Of a stretch of DNA of 13,964 nucleotides, positions 1 to 6,034 are shown one piece after another. The notes under the pieces were generated by a model, which was not told the origin of the DNA, did not search any database, and saw nothing but the letters and a program-made list of their open reading frames with translations. The position numbers were made by a program, and so were the translations under genes. Numbering within the stretch: position 1 is the stretch's first letter; every line of letters starts with the position of its first letter. The stretch covers positions 1 to 13,964 of the forward strand of contig CANFUB010000038.1 of the NCBI GenBank assembly GCA_947450015.1, read 5' to 3'. This DNA comes from Bacteroidota bacterium. Its GTDB lineage: Bacteria; Bacteroidota; Bacteroidia; NS11-12g; UBA955.

Positions 1-825
1 GCAATTATTTCTGATTCATTAAACCATGCGTCTATCATTGATGGCGTGCGTTTATGTAAGGCAGCAAGGTACAGATACAACAACAATGATATGGCTGATT
101 TGGAGCAACAATTAATTGCCGCTAATAATGCTGGTCATAAGCATAAAATAATTGTAACAGACGGTGTATTTAGTATGGATGGTTATGTGGCGCAACTTGA
201 TAAAATTAATGCGCTAGCAAATCAATACGATGCTTTGGTGATGGTAGATGAGTGCCATGCTGCTGGATTCATTGGTAAAACAGGAAAAGGTACACCAGAA
301 TTATGTGGTGTACATGGACAAATAGATATTGTTACTGGCACATTGGGTAAAGCATTGGGTGGTGCGATGGGCGGTTATACCACAGGTAAAAAAGAAATTA
401 TTGAATTGTTGCGTCAACGCTCACGACCTTATTTATTCTCAAATTCATTGGCCCCCGCCATTGTGTCTGCTAGCTTAGAAGTCTTTAAAATTTTAGGTGA
501 ATCGACAGAATTACGCGACAAACTTGAGTGGAATGTTAATTATTTCAAAGCTGGGATTAAAAAAGCGGGCTTTGACTTTAAAAATGGTGATAGTGCAATT
601 GTGCCAATCATGCTATATGATGCCAAGTTGAGTCAGACCATGGCAGATAAATTATTAGAAGAAGGTATTTATGTTATTGGATTTTTCTATCCGGTTGTTC
701 CAAAAGATCAAGCGAGAATAAGAGTTCAGTTATCTGCTGCGCACGAGCAACACCATTTAGATAAGGCGATTGCAGCTTTTACAAAAGTGGGTCTTGAATT
801 AGGTGTTATTAAACAAGCGCAGTAA
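1..825 (+). CDS. kbl: Glycine C-acetyltransferase (2-amino-3-ketobutyrate CoA ligase), N-terminus cut by window edge
   Basis: This PLP-dependent enzyme cleaves 2-amino-3-ketobutyrate with CoA to glycine and acetyl-CoA, the second step of threonine catabolism. The frame is open from base 1, so the start lies outside the window; 274 residues are visible. The first residues include SLNHASIIDGVRLCKA, typical of Kbl. The PLP-site residues are present: Asp83 and His86 in VDECHAAGF, and the Schiff-base lysine Lys117 in GTLGKALGGA (codon 349-351). The His-to-Lys spacing of 31 matches my memory of E. coli Kbl (His213, Lys244), so about 127 residues should be missing. RQRSRPYLFSNSLAPAI is another strong Kbl match. 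The alternative alpha-oxoamine synthases (BioF, HemA, serine palmitoyltransferase) fit less well. The partner enzyme, L-threonine dehydrogenase, lies at 5016-5984 on the same strand. No SD or promoter can be assessed because the 5' end is missing. Confidence 0.93.
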   Translation, partial: AIISDSLNHASIIDGVRLCKAARYRYNNNDMADLEQQLIAANNAGHKHKIIVTDGVFSMDGYVAQLDKINALANQYDALVMVDECHAAGFIGKTGKGTPELCGVHGQIDIVTGTLGKALGGAMGGYTTGKKEIIELLRQRSRPYLFSNSLAPAIVSASLEVFKILGESTELRDKLEWNVNYFKAGIKKAGFDFKNGDSAIVPIMLYDAKLSQTMADKLLEEGIYVIGFFYPVVPKDQARIRVQLSAAHEQHHLDKAIAAFTKVGLELGVIKQAQ

Positions 826-848
826 AATCTTAGTTGGCATAAAATCTT
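823..848. repeat. Short direct repeat after kbl
   Basis: The 9-mer TAAAATCTT occurs at 823-831, overlapping the kbl stop codon, and again at 840-848. The period is 17 bp. It may be chance in such AT-rich DNA, and no function is assigned. Confidence 0.3.
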
Positions 849-867
849 GAAAATCAAATCATTTCTA

Positions 868-898
868 TTGTTATTATGATTATAAATGATTTAGTTTG
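868..898 (+). promoter_or_regulatory. Possible promoter of the response regulator gene
   Basis: A TTG at 868-870 is followed 21 bases later by TAGTTTG at 892-898. This resembles the Bacteroidota -33/-7 pair (TTG, TAnnTTTG), but one base is missing between TA and TTTG. The element lies about 25 bases before the ATG at 924. It is a weak match and rests on pattern only. Confidence 0.28.
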
Positions 899-910
899 TA
901 TCACATACAA
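896..910. promoter_or_regulatory. Palindrome upstream of response regulator, possible operator
   Basis: TTGTAT-CAC-ATACAA is a perfect inverted repeat with 6-base arms and a 3-base spacer. It ends 13 bases before the ATG at 924 and overlaps the possible -7 element at 892-898. That position would suit a dimeric repressor site. No regulator can be assigned, and a chance palindrome is possible. Confidence 0.3.
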
Positions 911-923
911 TAACTAATAACAA

Positions 924-1325
924 ATGACCATAAATAAAATTGATTTAGCATACATAATAGATGATGATGAAATCATAATTTATTTAACAGGCGCACTTAT
1001 AAAGAAAGAAGAATTTTGCAACAGAACTGAAACATTTACAGATGGACTACAAGCCATCAAAAGATTAAAGGTTGCAATTGAGAATAATGAAGATTTGCCT
1101 CAAGTGATACTTTTCGATTTAAATATGCCAGTAATGGATGGTTGGGAATTTGTAGATGCCTATATGAAATTGGGAATAGATAAGTCGATTCCTTTATTTG
1201 TATTTACCTCATCAATCAATCCAGCAGATAAGGAGAAGTCTTTTTCATATACATCAATTAAAGGCTTTATTCAAAAACCGCTTACCAAACAAAAATTAGA
1301 CAAAATTTTACGCATTATTTCTTAA
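924..1325 (+). CDS. Single-domain response regulator (CheY-like receiver)
   Basis: This 133-residue protein consists of one receiver domain and no output domain, so it probably acts by protein-protein contact or as a phosphorelay intermediate. The key residues are visible: acidic cluster Asp13-Asp15 (IIDDDE), phospho-acceptor Asp65 in LFDLNMPVMDGWEF, the switch Thr95/Ser96 in FVFTSSI, and Lys118 in IQKPLT followed by the conserved proline. The domain should therefore be phosphorylatable. No histidine kinase lies in the window, so its partner is unknown; the only other receiver-like gene is 1704-2195, on the same strand about 380 bp downstream. The start was taken at the only early ATG. No clear Shine-Dalgarno site precedes it, as is usual in this phylum. 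The gene is AT-rich, with many Ile, Lys and Asn codons. Confidence 0.9.
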   Translation: MTINKIDLAYIIDDDEIIIYLTGALIKKEEFCNRTETFTDGLQAIKRLKVAIENNEDLPQVILFDLNMPVMDGWEFVDAYMKLGIDKSIPLFVFTSSINPADKEKSFSYTSIKGFIQKPLTKQKLDKILRIIS

Positions 1326-1703
1326 TTTACTTGTTCAAAGGTATTTTTTTTTAAAGCGCTATATTTTTTGTTTAAGAATATAATTATCAGTCACTTATTT
1401 TTTTGATTCTTTTTTGAAACTTGAAAAAATGAAAAAAAAATTATTGATTCATAATCGGTAGATAAACATATTGATAAATAAAATTAATGAATACTCATTG
1501 ACTTTAAATTACTGTTTTTTACATCAAAAACGCGTCATTTTAGAGTTGCATTTTTTAGTTTTAAAAACTCAATATTTAAAACATTAAAAATCAAATTTAT
1601 AATGTTATAATGTATTGTTTGTAAGGGTCTTCGACTGATGTTGATCAGTTTTGAAAAGCCGAATTTTATGATAGCTTTGTTGAAACTAAACTTGCAAACA
1701 CTT
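1326..1703. other. AT-rich intergenic gap of 378 bp
   Basis: No convincing gene is seen here. The stretch is very AT-rich, with long A and T runs, for example 1343-1352 and 1432-1440. The only ATG followed by a short open frame near 1429 gives 10 codons. Close to the right end, 1634-1649 forms a small hairpin (ACTGAT-GTTG-ATCAGT) followed by TTTTG. TATTGTTTG at 1613-1621 resembles a -7 element, but with three rather than two bases between TA and TTTG. The gap may hold the promoter and leader of the gene at 1704 and perhaps an unrecognised small RNA; nothing specific supports the RNA. Confidence 0.5.
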
Positions 1704-2195
1704 ATGAAAACTAAATCAATCAAAGTCGTTGTTATTGAACAACAACATTACTACAGTCAATTAATCGGTGAAGAAATTAATGAACTGCGTAATAACAAAT
1801 CGCTCACAAATTTAAAATTCGAAATTGAATCTAAGTCAAGTGTAGACAGCGTTTTGGGCACTTCCAAAAATAATTTCCAAGTCGTGGTTTTCGATAATCA
1901 TTTTAGCAACGTTCACCAGCGAAGTGATTATGATGTCATGAAAACAATAGATGCAATAAAATCTAATAATAAAAATTGTTTTTTTATCTCTGTTTCAGGT
2001 TATAGAGAAATCAATATTTTAGGGCACTTATACAAAAACGGAGAACTTACTTTTGTTTACAGTAAACAATGTAAAATTCGCAACGAAAATTTAGATGATA
2101 GCATTTCTAAACCATCCTTCTACAAACTAATGGAACGCTATATCGAAGGTGTATTAAAAGAGATTCAACAAACCAAACATCTATTAGCTGCTTAG
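1704..2195 (+). CDS. Receiver-like protein with a partly degenerate acidic pocket
   Basis: The 163-residue product reads as a receiver-type alpha/beta domain followed by a short polar C-terminal tail of about 40 residues. The beta-1 end is VVVIEQQ, where an active receiver normally has two acids (such as EDN), so one acid is Gln13. The expected phospho-acceptor is kept as Asp64 in VVVFDNHF, the switch hydroxyl as Ser98 in FFISVSG, and the lysine as Lys121 in FVYSK. Metal binding and phosphorylation may therefore be weakened or altered. The frame is open upstream to an ATG at 1638, but the ATG at 1704 was chosen because the receiver fold begins directly after it and the upstream stretch shows no domain. 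It converges with the XRE gene, with 11 bp between the stop codons. The family assignment is by pattern recognition; no output domain is seen. Confidence 0.62.
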   Translation: MKTKSIKVVVIEQQHYYSQLIGEEINELRNNKSLTNLKFEIESKSSVDSVLGTSKNNFQVVVFDNHFSNVHQRSDYDVMKTIDAIKSNNKNCFFISVSGYREINILGHLYKNGELTFVYSKQCKIRNENLDDSISKPSFYKLMERYIEGVLKEIQQTKHLLAA

Positions 2196-2206
2196 TTCCC
2201 GACTTT

Positions 2207-2419
2207 CTAATTAAAAAGATTCGTCACTGGCGTTTCAAGCGCTTCACTTATTTTGTAAAGTGTCTGAATGGTGGGATTTGCCTGTCCTGATTCAATTCTA
2301 GACATGCTTGCTTTATCAAATTGGCAAATATTTGCCAATTGAATTTGAGTCATTTTTTTTTCTGCACGCAGTTTTTTAATGGTAGACCCAATTGTTTTTA
2401 AAAATTCGTCTTTTGTCAT
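2207..2419 (-). CDS. Small XRE-family helix-turn-helix transcriptional regulator
   Basis: The 70-residue protein is essentially one Cro/CI-type DNA-binding domain: IKKLRAEKKMTQIQLAN (helices 1-2), then the recognition-helix region DKASMSRIESGQANPTIQTL, then LYKISEALETPVTNLF. There is no ligand-binding or dimerisation domain beyond this. The ATG at 2419 was chosen over a possible upstream start near 2449, because the domain starts just after it and the extra residues look non-conserved. A 13-base palindrome lies 15 bases upstream of this ATG and could be an autoregulatory operator. The gene lies 77 bp downstream of the carbonic anhydrase-like gene on the same strand, so it may be read through from there. 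Such stand-alone XRE proteins can act as repressors or antitoxin-like regulators; no toxin gene is adjacent. Confidence 0.88.
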   Translation of the reverse strand: MTKDEFLKTIGSTIKKLRAEKKMTQIQLANICQFDKASMSRIESGQANPTIQTLYKISEALETPVTNLFN

Positions 2420-2433
2420 GATGTTAAAACTGA

Positions 2434-2446
2434 CTGCAATATGCAG
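2434..2446. promoter_or_regulatory. Palindrome upstream of XRE gene, candidate operator
   Basis: CTGCA-ATA-TGCAG is a perfect inverted repeat with 5-base arms and a 3-base spacer. It sits 15-27 bases upstream of the XRE start codon on the minus strand, where an autoregulatory site of a small Cro/CI-like dimer would be expected. This is inference from position and symmetry only. Confidence 0.35.
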
Positions 2447-2496
2447 CATACTTTACGTTTTTTAAATGACGGAAATCAGCATAAAAAAGATTGTTT

Positions 2497-3006
2497 TTAG
2501 AATGAATTTAGGTATACTTTGCTTAATTCAGAGTATGCTTCGGCATTTTTTAGGATTTTAATTTTTTGATCTTCGCCAATCGATTTAATAATTTTCGCAG
2601 GTATGCCTAATACCAAACTATAGGGCGGAATTTTCATGCCTTCTGGCACTACAGCGCCTGCACCGATGATGCTAAATTCTCCAATATTTACACCATTCAT
2701 GATGGTTGCACGCATACCAACCAAAACATTGTTGGCAAGGGTTGCGCCATGCACAATGGCCCCATGACCGATAATACACGCTTCTCCGATGGTCGTAGGA
2801 AATCCCGGATCCACATGAACAACGGCATTGTCTTGAATATTACTTTTGTTGCCAATTGATATTTTATCGCTATCTGCCCGAACCACCGCACCAAACCAAA
2901 TACTTACATTTTCACCTAAGGTTACATTGCCAATAACCCTTGCTGTATCTGCAATAAAAATTGCTTTACCTTTGCAGTCAATCTGTTTTATATTCTGAAT
3001 ATTCAT
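2497..3006 (-). CDS. Gamma-carbonic anhydrase family protein (left-handed beta-helix, hexapeptide repeats)
   Basis: This 169-residue protein has the imperfect hexapeptide repeats of a left-handed parallel beta-helix (IGNVTLGENVSIWFGAVVRAD and onward), ending in a C-terminal alpha-helix. Family members are trimers with zinc bound between subunits. The three zinc-ligand histidines are present as His64 (VVHVD), His81 and His86 (IGHGAIVHGA). The Arg and Asp of VVRADSD and the Gln and Asn around IQDNAVVH also match the family (YrdA, PaaY, CaiE and Cam-like proteins). Many bacterial members show little or no anhydrase activity, so the reaction is not certain. The length is typical. The ATG start overlaps the hutI start by two bases on the opposite strand, and its likely promoter lies inside hutI. 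The XRE gene follows 77 bp downstream. Confidence 0.88.
   Translation of the reverse strand: MNIQNIKQIDCKGKAIFIADTARVIGNVTLGENVSIWFGAVVRADSDKISIGNKSNIQDNAVVHVDPGFPTTIGEACIIGHGAIVHGATLANNVLVGMRATIMNGVNIGEFSIIGAGAVVPEGMKIPPYSLVLGIPAKIIKSIGEDQKIKILKNAEAYSELSKVYLNSF
2967..2974 (+). promoter_or_regulatory. Candidate -7 element of hutI, inside the carbonic anhydrase-like gene
   Basis: TACCTTTG is an exact match to the Bacteroidota -7 consensus TAnnTTTG, read on the plus strand 30 bases before the hutI start. A TTG at 2940-2942 lies 24 bases upstream, slightly longer than the usual -33/-7 spacing. Transcription would start near 2980. The element sits within codons of the opposite-strand gene. Confidence 0.45.
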
Positions 3007-4231
3007 GATGCTTAAAAATTATACCCTTACAAACATAGGCCAATTAATGGGAATTTTACCAAAAGAAACCTTGTTGTTAAAGGGCGAAGAAATGGGCCAT
3101 ATCAATGCGCTGCACAATGCATTCGTTGAGGTAGTTGACGGCAAGATTCAATCTTATGGTATAATGGACAATTGTCCTGAAACCGACCATCAAATTGTCA
3201 ATATGCATGGCGACTGGCTTATGCCTGGGTTTGTGGATTCACATACCCACATGGTATTTGCAAGTAGCAGGCACAACGAGTATGTAATGCGTTTGCAAGG
3301 TAAAACTTATGAAGACATTGCTGCAGAAGGTGGAGGAATCTTAAATTCTGCAAAAAAATTGCAGGCGATAGACGAGGATACCTTATTCAAGAAAGCACTA
3401 AAGTATGCAGAAGAAGCGATCGCTAGTGGCACCTTGGCACTTGAAATAAAAAGTGGCTATGGTTTAACTGTCGACGCTGAATTAAAAATGCTAAGAGTGG
3501 TAAAGCGATTGAAAAATGAACTACCAATCAGTATTAAAGCCACTTTTTTAGGAGCGCATGCATTTCCTGCAGAATACAAATCAAATCACCAAGGTTATAT
3601 CGATTTAATTATAAATGAAATGTTACCTGTTATCGCTAAAGAAAACTTGGCAGATTACATCGATGTGTTTTGTGATAAGGGTTTTTTTAGTGTTGAAGAA
3701 ACTACACAAATACTTAGTGCAGCCGCCGCTTTAGGGTTACAACCAAAAATTCATGGCAATGAATTGGGCTTAACTGGAGGGGTTCAAACAGCAGTTGATA
3801 ATAATGCACTTTCTGTCGATCATCTTGAACACTTGAGTGAAGTTGAAATAAATTATTTATTAAACAGCAATACAATGCCAGTTATATTGCCTGGAAGTTC
3901 ATTTTTTCTAAAAATACCGTATGCCCCAGGCCGAAGAATGATAGATGCAGGATTGCCTGTTTGTGTGGCCAGTGATTTCAATCCTGGTAGCAGTCCACAT
4001 CACAATCTTTGGTTTACATGGAGTTTAGCATGCTTATACAATGGCTTATTGCCAGCCGAAGCCTTTAATGCGTTAACAATTAATGGTGCTTATGCTTTAG
4101 GATTAAGCGAAACCCATGGCAGCATTGCCGTCGGAAAAAATGCTTGTTTTATACAAACCCGTGCCTTCGATTCTATCAACGAAATACCCTATTGGTTTGC
4201 GCAATCGCATGCCAAGAAAGTTTGGTATTAA
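3005..4231 (+). CDS. hutI: Imidazolonepropionase
   Basis: HutI hydrolyses 4-imidazolone-5-propionate to N-formimino-L-glutamate, the third step of histidine degradation in the cytoplasm. The 408-residue protein has the amidohydrolase TIM-barrel motifs: His80 and His82 in PGFVDSHTHMVF, His185 in FLGAHAFP, His250 in PKIHGNELG, His273 in VDHLEHLS, and Asp324 in CVASDFNPGSSP. AEGGGILNSAKK is also characteristic of HutI. The length matches the family. Two ATG codons stand in tandem at 3005 and 3008; the first overlaps the divergent carbonic anhydrase-like start in CATG, and the second would avoid the overlap, so the exact start is uncertain. No hutH, hutU or hutG gene is in the window, so this step is encoded apart from the rest of the pathway, at least on this stretch. 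The gene ends 25 bp before a convergent membrane-protein gene. Confidence 0.95.
   Translation: MMLKNYTLTNIGQLMGILPKETLLLKGEEMGHINALHNAFVEVVDGKIQSYGIMDNCPETDHQIVNMHGDWLMPGFVDSHTHMVFASSRHNEYVMRLQGKTYEDIAAEGGGILNSAKKLQAIDEDTLFKKALKYAEEAIASGTLALEIKSGYGLTVDAELKMLRVVKRLKNELPISIKATFLGAHAFPAEYKSNHQGYIDLIINEMLPVIAKENLADYIDVFCDKGFFSVEETTQILSAAAALGLQPKIHGNELGLTGGVQTAVDNNALSVDHLEHLSEVEINYLLNSNTMPVILPGSSFFLKIPYAPGRRMIDAGLPVCVASDFNPGSSPHHNLWFTWSLACLYNGLLPAEAFNALTINGAYALGLSETHGSIAVGKNACFIQTRAFDSINEIPYWFAQSHAKKVWY
3030..3063 (-). promoter_or_regulatory. Candidate promoter of the carbonic anhydrase-like gene, inside hutI
   Basis: On the minus strand TTTG (3063-3060) is followed after 22 bases by TATGTTTG (3037-3030), a good match to the Bacteroidota -33/-7 pair. 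The -7 element lies 24 bases upstream of the ATG at 3006, giving a predicted leader of about 17 bases. It lies within the first codons of hutI, so the two promoters face each other. Confidence 0.5.
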
Positions 4232-4256
4232 TCAGCAGTGATAAGGGTTGTATGAT

Positions 4257-4943
4257 TTACCATATGCTATAATTCAAGGAAATTCCAGTGAAGCCCATTT
4301 TCATTTTGAAATCATTCGTTGGGTCGGATTTTAGGTTGAGAATAATAAAATTTGTTACGCCATGCAAGGTATTGACTTCTAAAAAAAGGCGCTTATACAA
4401 TTTAAATTCTACCCCTAAACCCAAGGCCAATGTATAGGATTTCATTTGGCTTTTGCCATTGTTTGTCCAACGTATTTCTTCAGCGACACTATCAATGTCA
4501 AAGGTATTTATGGTGTTGAGATAGTGACCAAGACCATAGTTAATTTTCATCCAATCGAATACTTTATATTGTACTTGGGTATTAATGATAAAACCATTCA
4601 GACGAATATGTCCTGTGGTATTAAAATTATTAATACTGCTATTCGGTGCAGTGTAATGATAACCGATACGGGCGTGAGAATATAAACCCTCGATTAGAAT
4701 ATTTTTATTGGGTGTGAATGGTAAATGCAGATTTACACCAATGGCAGGATTGCTCAATGGTGCCATTTCGCTATAAAAAAAAGCTGTTTTTGAAAGCGAT
4801 GAGCTAACAACCTTATTGAATCCAAAATTGTAGGAGGCGAACATTATGTGCACTGATTTTGTGCTATCAGGCAATGCCACTAACGACCTAAAACCAACGC
4901 CAAATAACAATATTATTAAAGAAAGGATTTTCAACATCCGCAT
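4257..4943 (-). CDS. Hypothetical outer-membrane beta-barrel protein
   Basis: I do not recognise a named family. The 228-residue protein begins with a basic then hydrophobic stretch (about residues 3-18, LKILSLIILLFGVGF) that reads as a Sec signal peptide ending near residue 23. The rest consists of alternating polar/hydrophobic strands with many aromatic residues, such as GYHYTAP, INTQVQYKVF, KINYGLGHYL, YTLALGLGVEF and a final GISLNYSIW. The C-terminal aromatic residue is usual for outer-membrane barrels, and the length would fit a barrel of about 8-10 strands. The start may be 4943 or the ATG at 4937; a -7 element at 4955-4948 would put the transcript start almost on 4943, which slightly favours 4937. 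It is convergent with hutI and divergent from the threonine dehydrogenase gene. The function is unknown. Confidence 0.7.
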   Translation of the reverse strand: MRMLKILSLIILLFGVGFRSLVALPDSTKSVHIMFASYNFGFNKVVSSSLSKTAFFYSEMAPLSNPAIGVNLHLPFTPNKNILIEGLYSHARIGYHYTAPNSSINNFNTTGHIRLNGFIINTQVQYKVFDWMKINYGLGHYLNTINTFDIDSVAEEIRWTNNGKSQMKSYTLALGLGVEFKLYKRLFLEVNTLHGVTNFIILNLKSDPTNDFKMKMGFTGISLNYSIW

Positions 4944-4947
4944 CTCA

Positions 4948-4955
4948 CAAAACTA
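4948..4955 (-). promoter_or_regulatory. Candidate -7 element of the beta-barrel gene
   Basis: Read on the minus strand this is TAGTTTTG, an exact match to TAnnTTTG, 4 bases before the ATG at 4943 and 10 before that at 4937. No -33 TTTG is seen at the expected distance. If real, the transcript would be leaderless or nearly so. Confidence 0.35.
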
Positions 4956-4991
4956 AAGAAATATTCGAATGAAAATCTCGTATTTTAATTT

Positions 4992-4999
4992 TACGTTTG
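4992..4999 (+). promoter_or_regulatory. Candidate -7 element of the threonine dehydrogenase gene
   Basis: TACGTTTG followed by C matches the Bacteroidota -7 consensus exactly and lies 16 bases before the ATG at 5016, predicting a leader of about 10 bases. The -33 region shows only a poor TTCG at 4964. It stands back-to-back with the minus-strand element at 4948-4955. Confidence 0.45.
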
Positions 5000-5015
5000 C
5001 AGTAGAAAAATAATT

Positions 5016-5984
5016 ATGTCTGAAAATATTTTAGTAATCGGAGCTTGCGGTCAATTGGGAACTGAGCTTGTTGAATCATTGAGAACCATCTATGGCGATA
5101 GCAATGTAATTGCTTCTGATATTCGCCAAAGCGAACACGCGGTTTTTAAACAAGGTCCATTTGAAAATTTAGACATTTTAGATAAAAATAGATTAAGCGA
5201 AATATTGACCAAATATCAACCTAAGCAAGTCTATCATTTAGCGGCATTGTTAAGCGCTACTGCAGAGGCTAAGCCAAAGTTAGGTTGGACGTTGAACATG
5301 GATGGCTTATTTAATGTATTAGATGCAGCTGTAGATTTTAAAATTGGTAAAGTATATTGGCCAAGTTCGATTGCTGTGTTTGGTCCAGGTACACCAATTA
5401 ACCATACACCACAAAATTGTGTTATGGATCCCAATACCATTTATGGTATTAGTAAATTGGCAGGAGAGCGCTATTGTGAGTATTACTTTCAAAAAAGAGG
5501 TGTTGATGTAAGAAGTTTGCGTTACCCTGGTTTAATTGGACATAAGAGTGATCCAGGCGGTGGAACTACAGATTATGCAGTAAGCATCTATCACGATGCA
5601 TTACAAACAGGTGTTCACAATTGTTTCTTAAAAGACAATACAGAATTGCCAATGCTTTATATGCCCGATGCCTTAAAAGCAACCTTGGACATAATGCATG
5701 CACCTGCAGAGCAAATCAAAATTAGAAGCAGTTATAATTTAGCAGGCATGAGTTTTTCTCCTGCTGAAATTACAGCAGCCATTCAACAATATATTCCCAA
5801 CTTTAAAACAGAGTACAATCCGGATAGCAGACAAGCCATTGCCGATAGTTGGCCGAATAGCATAGATGATACAGAAGCAAGAAAAGATTGGGGTTGGAAG
5901 CCTGACTTCGACCTAGATAAAATGACCAAGGATATGTTAGTTAACCTAGCACCACGTTACGGTAGTACCTTGCCATCTTTATAG
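5016..5984 (+). CDS. L-threonine 3-dehydrogenase, short-chain (SDR/epimerase-like) type
   Basis: This enzyme oxidises L-threonine to 2-amino-3-ketobutyrate with NAD+, supplying the substrate of Kbl (1-825). The 322-residue protein is an extended SDR. Gly9-x2-Gly12-x2-Gly15 (VIGACGQLGTE) binds NAD, Asp35 in IASDIR ends beta-2 and suggests NAD rather than NADP, and the catalytic set is Ser117/Ser118 (WPSSIAVFG), Tyr143 and Lys147 (YGISKLAGE). YPGLIGHKSDPGGGTTDYAV is typical of the SDR-type threonine dehydrogenases described from Flavobacterium and trypanosomes, which are unrelated to the zinc-dependent E. coli Tdh. The length fits. A general NAD-dependent epimerase is the alternative, but the GGGTTDYAV segment and the kbl gene nearby favour threonine. 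The next gene starts 50 bp downstream and may share its transcript. Confidence 0.87.
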   Translation: MSENILVIGACGQLGTELVESLRTIYGDSNVIASDIRQSEHAVFKQGPFENLDILDKNRLSEILTKYQPKQVYHLAALLSATAEAKPKLGWTLNMDGLFNVLDAAVDFKIGKVYWPSSIAVFGPGTPINHTPQNCVMDPNTIYGISKLAGERYCEYYFQKRGVDVRSLRYPGLIGHKSDPGGGTTDYAVSIYHDALQTGVHNCFLKDNTELPMLYMPDALKATLDIMHAPAEQIKIRSSYNLAGMSFSPAEITAAIQQYIPNFKTEYNPDSRQAIADSWPNSIDDTEARKDWGWKPDFDLDKMTKDMLVNLAPRYGSTLPSL

Positions 5985-6034
5985 GATTTAAAGTTATTTA
6001 GTCAACTTTATAAGCTAACCTTAAATAATTTCAA

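Noticed and set aside
1429..1461. Short open frame beginning MKKKLLIHN
   Set aside because: Only 10 codons in an A-rich run, with no recognisable start signals; it is what chance would give in this composition.
1638..1703. N-terminal extension of the receiver-like protein from the ATG at 1638
   Set aside because: The 22 extra residues show no domain character and overlap a hairpin at 1634-1649; the receiver fold begins at the ATG at 1704.
1535..1723. Minus-strand open frame of 62 codons
   Set aside because: It lies in AT-rich leader sequence and overlaps the receiver-like gene antisense, with no family resemblance or promoter.
2697..2894. 65-codon minus-strand frame inside the carbonic anhydrase-like gene
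   Set aside because: Out-of-frame shadow of a well-supported hexapeptide-repeat gene on the same strand.
5989..6010. 7-bp AT-rich inverted repeat after the threonine dehydrogenase stop
   Set aside because: The stem is almost all A-T and is not followed by a T run, so it is not a convincing terminator.
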